22,223 nt of DNA from a virus, in the IMG/VR virus record IMGVR_UViG_3300004448_001497, positions 1 through 22,223 of that record; one strand, 5' to 3'. A program made the position numbers and the translations under genes. How positions within the stretch are numbered: the stretch's first letter is position 1; each line of letters begins with the position of its first letter. The notes beneath the pieces were generated by a model. It was given only the letters and a program-made list of their open reading frames with translations. It did no database searches and was not told the DNA's origin. Shown here piece by piece: positions 17,501 through 22,223 of this stretch.

Positions 17501-20356
17501 CTCCAAAAGCTTTATGACTTTATGTTAGAGTTTGATGAAGAGGGTAACTTTACAGGACTATATACTCAACGTATAGGTCAACAATATTTTTCAGAAAAAA
17601 CAAGATTAAGAGACGAACTGTATGATATAAATGGTAAGCCATTTCATTATAGACCTATCTTCTCTATAATAAATGCCAAAGAGAGTGACTTAAAGTATAA
17701 TAAAGAACTTTACTTTAAGAAAAAAGCTTTTGGTGATTTTATGAATGCTGAGTCATATGAAGATGGTCAATTAAATTCTGGCAAATATCACAGGTATACA
17801 GATGAGTTTACAAAGGTAAGAGCAAAATGGGAAATCTTTCAACCTTGGTCTAATGGTGAAGGAGGTAATTGGATAAAGAAACCAGGAACCAACAAGCAAG
17901 CATATGAATCATATAGAAGAAAGTATTATCAAGAACAACCATATACAAAGATGTATAAGGATGCTAGCAAAAGACCTACTGGTGTTATTCTAGAAAATGA
18001 ATCATTCCCCTCTGTCAGACCTGACTTTGTTGAAGTTAAAGATAGTTTTATTGATGTTGATGGATCAGTGAAGTCATTATTAAATCCTAAGTATAATGAT
18101 ATAATGAATCCTAAAGATGCGTTAGGACAAGCAAGAAAAAATTTCTATGATATTTTTGTAAAAGACTATGAATCATTACTAGATAAACTACCTAAGTCAG
18201 TTAGAAATAAGATGCTAGGTAAAGTGCCTATCATTAAAAATAATTTGGTAAAAGATCTATTAGAGAAACCTCCTGTAGTGACTAAGCTTTTACCTAGATT
18301 GGTGAGAAACTTTAGACAGTTTTTTACTACAACTGCAACACAAAGAATTGTACAAGTAGATAATGATGGTAACTTAATTGATACCTTACCTGTATACTAT
18401 ACTGGTTCTGCTTCTGTTGACTCAGATTTAGAGCAAGTCCAAAATCAAATGGAGGAGCTTAGACAAGAAAGAAAAGACAATAAAATTACATTAGGTGTTT
18501 ATGAAAAAAAGAGAGCGGCTTTAGAAGCACAATTTGCTGCATTAAGAACTAAGCCTACAAAGGGTCAACTTGAAAAAGATTTAACAAAGAGTTTAATCAA
18601 GTTTAGTACTATGGCAGAAAACTTTGAGGCAATGGGAGAAATAGAAGACTCACTAAAAGCTATAGTTAAAGTAATAGAGATGAGAGATTATCAAGCTCCT
18701 GGTGCAACTACTTTAGTTGGTAAACTATATGACAAAGCTAAAGGTTCAATAACTAAAGAGGTAGGAAAAAAGAATTATGACGGCTTGCAAAGTAATGCAG
18801 CTAGAAGAGCTCATCACTATATGAAAATGACATTTTATGATAATGATAGGATGACACAAGGTGCTGTTGAAAAAACAACAAATCTATTAGTCAATGCTTC
18901 CTCTTTAGCTTATGTTGCATTTAATGTTTTTGGTAACTTTAATAACCTTACTATTGGACAAATAAATAATGCTATTGAAGCAATGGGTGGTTTATTTTTT
19001 ACTGGTCAAGGATATAAAAGAGCACAACAAGATTTTGCAGTTACAGCTACAAGGGGTATAATACAAAGAACTCCAGAATCAATAGGGGACTTTGCAGATT
19101 TTACTACTAGGGTTGCTACATTAAATAGTGTCAAGTTAAAAAAAGCCAATTATGATATAAAGAAACCTTTGTCTTTATATGAGTGGTTATCAGACCATTA
19201 TTATATGATGGATGATAGTACAGATATTAGAGAAACGTTTAGTGGTAGAGAAGATACGGGTACGGTATGGGAAAGATTTACAAGCTTTGGTTATTCATTT
19301 AATCAAGGTGCAGAATACTATGCACAAAGTACTATAGGTCATGCTATACTATATAGTACATTCTTAACTAATGGAGATGAGACTTTAAGTATACGTGAAG
19401 CATGGGATTGGGATGCAGCAACTCAAACAGCCAAACTAAAAGATGGCTTTGATACTGTTATAGATAAAAGAACAGGATTTACGCAACCTTATAATGATAA
19501 CTATAGAGCACGATTAAGAAATAGAATACGTGAAGTAAATAAACAGATACACGGTAACTATGCCAGAGAAGATAGAATGGTAATTCAAAATAATTTCTTA
19601 GGTATATTGATAGCTCAGTTTCACAAGTGGGTAATGCCTGCATTTAGAGCAAGATTTCAACAACAATACTATGATCAAAATTTAGGATGGCTTGAAGGAA
19701 GATACTTGTCTTTTATTAAATTTGGTAAGTATATGACTGGTGTTAGTAAACATGGTACAAGAGTATTACAAGCTCAAGGTATGGGGTCTATAGGTAAAAA
19801 TTTGGGAGCAGGATTTAAAGAAGCTTATGGTTATTCTGAAAATCTTAGTGGTGAAGAATTCTATGATGATAATAAAGCAAATATGCTGCTTAAAAATGTA
19901 TATAGAACATTAGGTGAAGCATTTTTGGTAATGAACTTATTTCTATTAAGTAATTTATTTGAAGGTGCTGATGACGATGATGAGGGTATAGAAAGAAAAC
20001 TTAAAAACTTTATTGCATATACATCAGTACGAGCAAGAAAAGAAATGGTTATGTTTATTCCAATACCTGGACTTGGTGGTTTTCAACAAATGTATCAGAT
20101 GGCAAAGACACCAATTGCATCTACAAGAACATTAGGTGAGTTAGGAGAAGCATTAGAACTTACAGTACAGACTCCAGTCAAATGGTTATTTTTAAGCGAT
20201 CAAGAGTTTATGCAAGACAGTAGTATTGTTTATCAAAACAAACCTAGAAAAGGACAATTAAAGATGGCAAAGAATTGGTTTGATGTTTTGCCTTTATTGT
20301 ATTCAATACAAAAGTATTTTTCTTTTGAAAAGAATGATGATTTTTATATTAAATAA
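14588..20356 (+). CDS. Giant virion/ejection protein with degenerate enzyme domains, crAss-like
   Basis: A 1,922-residue protein, probably packaged and ejected with the polymerase protein. The ATG follows the previous stop by 9 bases (TAGAGAACC) in the same frame, so translation is probably coupled; no clear ribosome-binding site is seen. It begins MSKCHNKNTAEY, a C-x-N-K-N start I recall from other crAss-like giant proteins. Residues about 195-325 are zincin-like but have E226-E-V-L-H230 in place of HExxH. Residues about 450-640 resemble a PD-(D/E)XK fold with a lost active site. A charged helical region spans about 1310-1400 (MEELRQERKDNK). Near the C-terminus is a hydrophobic stretch (about 1776-1791) followed by an acidic DDDDEG patch. 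C4 is the only cysteine. Exact role unknown; it could be part of an ejection conduit or a polymerase partner. Confidence 0.75.
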   Translation: MSKCHNKNTAEYQSLKQEYGTDVVVGNVIDQYQNFTKTNTIPTVAEAIEFLSNKQTLYNLKQLDFGQSLLNNLRRLSIIHSFQGKYFINNTDQATLQPSDDLVESNRRRLEKYLEINNIPINSVEIKKTPKTYSVRIDSTIFSPKDMLEKSRSWDFPRTRHVVMHLMKLIPGLNVSLKSVSEAEKLYNDIPQWRKSRVPFSEINSFYVENNVILIKGRVTDEVAIEEVLHPFIEAVKSSNISLYEGLLAEAAKAFPEMKQQIDDAYNSNRGIGADAREMELITQALARHFKKEYEESPTQSFMDKVLQLLEWLSTIIKNLNEVITGRTINIDNISERASLSDIAKLLNTTGIVFNIDTLQTNGKVMYNLSPKKKKVIDEVKAKSNEFQKRIIDRLTHKVSEAKQESDTLSVSAGPESSTQNSDPLVILNKKDGKFYNLTDRKQVIKSTSDVVGRKQDSQKTIEVKQDVSLMLDAIAIDQSFENIQDQLVGLTPEFAQQAFNNLVEELQTTMNATDRMLTNVVFYDQLTDTAGIADVVIINRVGHFKILKLQINESNVMSKNPKTWIKGVLKNDLEKSSYYQDKVDLQEGNLLKDDKLSLSVQDQVEVGLVRRMAENQGYDIVYGDDALQSLILSYKGKALQFHGHINHPQFQNADKVDGIIPYSVYTISDDEVDKLSKDLEEGLYDVDEKNLELETMAEQVDPSLYPAESTISVALSSYYEAIVDEARVREMTEANIFSDRSAADHRETIANTLSYITVAKAEGPVAQSVAYTKLLRDALKEMQKFEAYVIDPQSIVKDPNYVKYVMNFNQFLTTFDGLYLIKDNTDINATQRSLINQINIQLVRLLGAPTIKGNGQGEGLINQALINYVLDLSKSLSQDGMSQDKNNILQSHSGKTFTVEDIEDLIKLVPDVDKAELYSKDLATSADFLLGTMDKIFKIKRIEFLDKVKAREENLRKAGASLLTLSSEKDLQKLYDFMLEFDEEGNFTGLYTQRIGQQYFSEKTRLRDELYDINGKPFHYRPIFSIINAKESDLKYNKELYFKKKAFGDFMNAESYEDGQLNSGKYHRYTDEFTKVRAKWEIFQPWSNGEGGNWIKKPGTNKQAYESYRRKYYQEQPYTKMYKDASKRPTGVILENESFPSVRPDFVEVKDSFIDVDGSVKSLLNPKYNDIMNPKDALGQARKNFYDIFVKDYESLLDKLPKSVRNKMLGKVPIIKNNLVKDLLEKPPVVTKLLPRLVRNFRQFFTTTATQRIVQVDNDGNLIDTLPVYYTGSASVDSDLEQVQNQMEELRQERKDNKITLGVYEKKRAALEAQFAALRTKPTKGQLEKDLTKSLIKFSTMAENFEAMGEIEDSLKAIVKVIEMRDYQAPGATTLVGKLYDKAKGSITKEVGKKNYDGLQSNAARRAHHYMKMTFYDNDRMTQGAVEKTTNLLVNASSLAYVAFNVFGNFNNLTIGQINNAIEAMGGLFFTGQGYKRAQQDFAVTATRGIIQRTPESIGDFADFTTRVATLNSVKLKKANYDIKKPLSLYEWLSDHYYMMDDSTDIRETFSGREDTGTVWERFTSFGYSFNQGAEYYAQSTIGHAILYSTFLTNGDETLSIREAWDWDAATQTAKLKDGFDTVIDKRTGFTQPYNDNYRARLRNRIREVNKQIHGNYAREDRMVIQNNFLGILIAQFHKWVMPAFRARFQQQYYDQNLGWLEGRYLSFIKFGKYMTGVSKHGTRVLQAQGMGSIGKNLGAGFKEAYGYSENLSGEEFYDDNKANMLLKNVYRTLGEAFLVMNLFLLSNLFEGADDDDEGIERKLKNFIAYTSVRARKEMVMFIPIPGLGGFQQMYQMAKTPIASTRTLGELGEALELTVQTPVKWLFLSDQEFMQDSSIVYQNKPRKGQLKMAKNWFDVLPLLYSIQKYFSFEKNDDFYIK
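15170..15562 (+). other. Degenerate zincin-like domain (EEVLH)
   Basis: Residues about 195-325 have the local layout of the zincin module in the upstream giant protein: a strand (NNVILIKGRV), a helix with E226-E-V-L-H230-P, an acidic downstream helix (E278-M-E280) and a closing helix LQLLEWLSTIIKNL. The first zinc-ligand His is Glu here, so normal HExxH zinc binding is not expected. It is probably a structural remnant or a binding module. Confidence 0.5.
15935..16507 (+). other. Degenerate PD-(D/E)XK nuclease-like domain
   Basis: Residues about 450-640 contain GIADVVIINRVGHFKILKLQ (532-551). This has the layout of the core hairpin G-x-x-D...(D/E)-x-K, with D535 in place of the first acid. 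The second position reads K549-L-Q551 where (D/E)-x-K is expected. The following helix with VQDQVEVGLVRRMAENQGY matches the Gln-containing helix that closes the fold. The fold resemblance is moderate, and nuclease activity looks lost. Confidence 0.4.
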
Positions 20357-20384
20357 GACAAATTAACAGGTTTAAATCTAGTGA

Positions 20385-20412
20385 CTGACATATTATTTAG
20401 TTATATTATAGT
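20385..20412 (+). promoter_or_regulatory. Possible sigma-70-like promoter upstream of the lysis genes
   Basis: CTGACA (20385-20390) and TATAGT (20407-20412) are 16 bases apart in the 84-base gap after the second giant gene. This would give a leader of about 20 bases before the lipoprotein ATG. The Bacteroidota consensus (TTTG / TAnnTTTG) is not evident, and AT-rich DNA produces such matches by chance. Confidence 0.25.
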
Positions 20413-20440
20413 ATACAGGCACACATGTATAACATAGACT

Positions 20441-20839
20441 ATGAAAAAATTATTATTATTATTAATATTAGGAATAGTTTTATCTTGTGGAACATATGAT
20501 ATATCTACTAGCTATAAAATTAAAAGTATCTTAACTATAACTGAAAAAGGTGATACTCTTGCTGTTCCTGTTAGAGATTTTAAATTTAGAATACTTGATA
20601 ATAGAATAAGAGAATTTATAAACCGTGATCCGTATAGACACAATTATAATTGGCAGCATAGGAATTGGAATTACTATAGCGTTCCAAATATTAATGTTAG
20701 AAGTACAAACAGTCCACCGGTTATATACACAAGACCGATAAGTGTACCAATAATTAAACCTGTAAGGCCAATCAAAACGGTTAAGCCTATTAGAATTGCT
20801 GCTCCAGTGGGGATATCAAAAGAAAATAAAATTAAATAA
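20441..20839 (+). CDS. Pro-rich phage lipoprotein, candidate outer-membrane spanin (o-spanin)
   Basis: A 132-residue protein with a type II signal peptide: MKK, a Leu/Ile-rich core, and the lipobox V13-L-S-C16, so C16 should be lipidated and the protein anchored in a membrane facing the periplasm. The middle is Asn/Tyr/Trp-rich (around residues 65-80). The C-terminal third is Pro- and Lys/Arg-rich with repeated PI/PV units (PIIKPVRPIKTVKPIR). Its stop codon overlaps the holin start by one base, so the two are co-translated. A Pro-rich lipoprotein next to a holin recalls Rz1-type o-spanins, which help disrupt the outer membrane at lysis, but Rz1 proteins are usually shorter and no i-spanin partner is visible here. 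It could also be another virion or exclusion lipoprotein. Lipoprotein call firm, spanin role tentative. Confidence 0.7.
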   Translation: MKKLLLLLILGIVLSCGTYDISTSYKIKSILTITEKGDTLAVPVRDFKFRILDNRIREFINRDPYRHNYNWQHRNWNYYSVPNINVRSTNSPPVIYTRPISVPIIKPVRPIKTVKPIRIAAPVGISKENKIK

Positions 20840-21252
20840 TGACAACTAAATTATTAATAGTGAGTATAACAGCATTCTGTACGTATTTATGTACATACTT
20901 TTTTGATTTATCAATGGAAAACATGGAACAATACTTAGCAGTTTGTTCAGTATTATGGTTAGATGGGATATTTGGAGTTTGGGCAGGCTGTAAAAGAGAG
21001 GGTTTTAAAACATATAAAGCATTAAGAATTACAAAAAATACCTTTACATGGTTAGCTATTCTTACAGTTATCCTTATGGTAGAAAAAGGTTTTACCGGAA
21101 CAGGCTGGCTATCAGAAGTTGTTATTGTACCTTTTATGATACTACAACTTATAAGTGCTTTAAAGAATGCTTCTATGGCAGGACTGATAAAAACAGAAGA
21201 GCTTAATAAAATTCTAGATAGGATTGATAATCATAAAGGATTAAGAAAATAG
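20839..21252 (+). CDS. Phage holin (holin_4 / toxin-secretion holin-like)
   Basis: A 137-residue membrane protein that should form holes in the inner membrane at lysis. There are four hydrophobic segments, at about residues 4-22, 32-50, 66-82 and 90-108. Between the second and third, LDGIFGVWAGCKREGFKTYK (41-60) has the D-x-x-x-G-x-x-A-x-K-x-x-x-F-x-T-x-K pattern of the phage_holin_4-type family of Bacteroidota and Firmicutes phages. The C-terminus is a charged soluble tail (EELNKILDRIDNHKG). The ATG overlaps the upstream TAA by one base (TAATG), so translation is coupled to the lipoprotein. No endolysin is visible in the window. Confidence 0.8.
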   Translation: MTTKLLIVSITAFCTYLCTYFFDLSMENMEQYLAVCSVLWLDGIFGVWAGCKREGFKTYKALRITKNTFTWLAILTVILMVEKGFTGTGWLSEVVIVPFMILQLISALKNASMAGLIKTEELNKILDRIDNHKGLRK

Positions 21253-21389
21253 TTACTAAAAATACATGTAAAAGTTGTGATAAACCCATGACTTACTACG
21301 GAGGGACCAAGATAGATGGCCCCTTTTTTTATTGCCCTTTATGTGACTCTGTGTATTTTATTTATAATCCAAAGAATCAATGTAAATAG
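21240..21389 (+). CDS. Small zinc-ribbon protein with no standard start codon
   Basis: The frame after the holin encodes a zinc-ribbon-like peptide. CKSC (C at bases 21267 and 21276) is followed by MTYYGG, then DGPFFYCPLC with the second Cys pair at 21333 and 21342, and the tail NPKNQCK. Two CxxC knuckles about 20 residues apart around a Gly turn are typical of small treble-clef or ribbon proteins of phages. No ATG, GTG or TTG precedes the first knuckle before an in-frame stop at 21234. Candidate starts are ATT at 21240, giving (M)KKIVTKNTC, and ATA at 21249, which overlaps the holin TAG and has AAAGGA 8 bases upstream. An ATG at 21288 would drop the first knuckle. The 3' end overlaps the minus-strand lipoprotein by 32 bases. 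Function unknown. Confidence 0.5.
   Translation: MKKIVTKNTCKSCDKPMTYYGGTKIDGPFFYCPLCDSVYFIYNPKNQCK
21300..21330 (+). terminator. Probable intrinsic terminator of the plus-strand late/lysis block
   Basis: GGGACC (21303-21308), a 9-base loop, GGCCCC (21318-21323), then seven T (21324-21330). The stem has five G-C pairs and one A-C mismatch and can be extended outward by an A-T and two G-U pairs. It acts in the plus direction only, since the other strand has no T-run after the stem. It lies between convergent genes but inside the zinc-ribbon frame. Confidence 0.55.
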
Positions 21390-21543
21390 CTCTATCATAT
21401 GCATCTTGTATTGAGTCTTGCTTAGTATAAATAATAAGCTCTCCTTCATCTATATACCAATCTAGTACGTTAAGATCATTATCTGGATTATACTGTGGTT
21501 TGCAACCTAGGCAAACCAACAGTAATAATAACCTAACCTTCAC
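21358..21543 (-). CDS. Small lipoprotein downstream of nrdA
   Basis: A 61-residue protein with a short signal peptide MKVRLLLLLVCLGC and a likely lipidated C14 (lipobox C-L-G-C, with a non-standard residue at -3). The mature part is short and acidic (YNPDNDLNVLDWYIDEGELIIY, residues about 18-39). The start is GTG at 21541-21543, inside the last codons of nrdA; the genes overlap by 11 bases, so expression is probably coupled. The 3' end overlaps the zinc-ribbon frame on the other strand. No family is recognised. Small phage lipoproteins can act in superinfection exclusion, but nothing here shows that. Confidence 0.55.
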   Translation of the reverse strand: MKVRLLLLLVCLGCKPQYNPDNDLNVLDWYIDEGELIIYTKQDSIQDAYDRAIYIDSLDYK

Positions 21544-22223
21544 AACTACTACATTCTAAAATATTTCTTGCAAAGTCTTGTGCACTACTCTTACTAAACT
21601 GATAGTATAAAGTCTTGACACCTTCTTCCCATGCATACATATAAAGCTTATTAATATCTTTAGCTGAGACAGACGGATCTATCATAAGGTTTAAAGACTG
21701 TGACTGATCAATATACTTCTGTCTCTGTGCTGCTTGTAATACAATTTCTTTAGGGGATATTTCAACAAAGGACTTAAATACTAATTTAGTTGGAAAGTCT
21801 AAGTGTTGTACACTACCATCTTTCTTAAGTATGGATTGCCAAGTCTTAGTATTATTTAACCCGTACTTTTCTAATTCATCTTCTAAAAAAGGATTCTTGT
21901 ATACTGTCTTAGATTTAGCAAGGTCTTTAATAAAGTAGTTAGACTTAATGGGTTCTATACCCATAGACACAGCACCGTGTATAAAGCTACTTGATTTGGT
22001 TGGTGCTATAGCCATAAGAGTTGTGTTAGCATAACCTTCCCTAAGAGATGTGTAACCATATTCTTTATGTAGTTCTCTTGATGCAATTTCACTTCTATCT
22101 TTTATAGTACTAAATATCTGAGCATTCAAACCTTTAGCTTGAATTGAATCAAACTCAATAAGCTTAGACTGAAATAAAGAATGGTAACCTAATACACCAA
22201 GGCCAATTGCTCTGTGTTTTTCA
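21533..22223 (-). CDS. nrdA: Ribonucleoside-diphosphate reductase alpha subunit, class I (C-terminal part)
   Basis: The last 229 residues of the large subunit of class I ribonucleotide reductase, which makes dNDPs for phage DNA synthesis; the 5' part lies beyond the window. Visible family landmarks: RAIGLGVLGYHSLF at the edge of the fragment; APTKSSSFIHGAVSMGIEP, the substrate-phosphate loop (E. coli PSETSS...GIEP); QSLNLMI; and TLYYQ, the Tyr pair of the radical-transfer path (E. coli Y730/Y731), which marks class I. The C-terminal tail ends ECSSCEG, the Cys pair reduced by thioredoxin or glutaredoxin. The frame runs in without a stop from the right edge; a TTG at 22129 is an internal Leu, not the start. 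It opens a minus-strand metabolism block convergent with the lysis block. The small subunit is not in view. Confidence 0.93.
   Translation of the reverse strand, partial: EKHRAIGLGVLGYHSLFQSKLIEFDSIQAKGLNAQIFSTIKDRSEIASRELHKEYGYTSLREGYANTTLMAIAPTKSSSFIHGAVSMGIEPIKSNYFIKDLAKSKTVYKNPFLEDELEKYGLNNTKTWQSILKKDGSVQHLDFPTKLVFKSFVEISPKEIVLQAAQRQKYIDQSQSLNLMIDPSVSAKDINKLYMYAWEEGVKTLYYQFSKSSAQDFARNILECSSCEG

Noticed and set aside
20425-20440. ATG at 20425 as an alternative start for the lipoprotein
   Set aside because: It is out of frame with the lipoprotein and leads only to a short frame without signal-peptide features. The ATG at 20441 begins a proper MKK-type signal peptide.
20357-20440. tRNA, attachment site or strong terminator in the gap after the second giant gene
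   Set aside because: No cloverleaf-like arms, no strong hairpin with a T-run and no notable repeat are seen. Only a weak promoter-like pair is present.
21241-21252. Canonical -1 frameshift at the end of the holin gene
   Set aside because: The sequence A-AGA-AAA does not fit the X-XXY-YYZ slippery heptamer, and no convincing downstream pseudoknot is seen. It is kept only as one option for the zinc-ribbon start.
5-22223. Alternative genetic code (TAG read as Gln, as in some crAss-like phages)
   Set aside because: The giant frames contain no in-frame TAG. The holin and nrdA end sensibly at TAG, nrdA just after its conserved CxxC tail. The standard code explains everything here.

Overview
The window looks like the late virion/lysis block of an AT-rich (roughly 30 % G+C by eye) double-stranded DNA phage, most probably a crAss-like phage (order Crassvirales) or close relative infecting a Bacteroidota host. 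The main evidence is a giant reading frame with the single-chain RNA polymerase signature DFDID. As I recall, this is the catalytic loop of the virion RNA polymerase gp66 of Cellulophaga phage phi14:2. A second giant gene follows directly, then a lipoprotein and a holin. Starts without clear Shine-Dalgarno sequences also fit Bacteroidota. The opposite strand carries the end of a class I ribonucleotide reductase gene, which points to an aerobic, environmental (marine or freshwater) host rather than an anaerobic gut one.

Layout. Positions 2-14578 (+) encode a giant protein of at least 4,857 residues, open at the left edge of the window. Visible parts, in order: Gly/Ala-rich hydrophobic stretches, long charged helical regions, a zincin-type metalloprotease-like module (HEAFH), the RNA polymerase core (RIP...SSM...DFDID), and a C-terminal string of small modules that includes a NADAR-like domain bracketed by short direct repeats. 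Positions 14588-20356 (+) encode a second giant protein (1,922 residues), in the same frame as the first and separated from it by tandem stops TAA-TAG and two more codons. It carries a zincin-like module whose first His is replaced (EEVLH) and a PD-(D/E)XK-like fold whose active site looks lost. A short intergenic gap is followed by a Pro-rich lipoprotein (possible o-spanin), a holin that starts inside the lipoprotein stop codon, and a small zinc-ribbon reading frame without a standard start codon that overlaps a probable terminator. Tail to tail with this, on the minus strand, are a 61-residue lipoprotein and the 3' part of nrdA, which runs off the right edge.

How it fits together. The giant proteins are probably packaged in the capsid and ejected with the DNA, where the polymerase would transcribe early phage genes. 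The accessory domains (protease-like, nuclease-like, NADAR-like) resemble the 'polyvalent protein' theme, in which one injected chain carries several counter-host functions. The most striking observation is that these two proteins, about 6,780 residues together, contain only two cysteines: residue 4853 of the first and residue 4 of the second, one on each side of the gene junction. Neighbouring genes use cysteine freely. This would suit proteins that are threaded unfolded through the oxidising periplasm. The lysis genes close the plus-strand block, and the convergent nrdA operon begins the nucleotide-metabolism block. No tRNA, CRISPR array or insertion sequence was seen.
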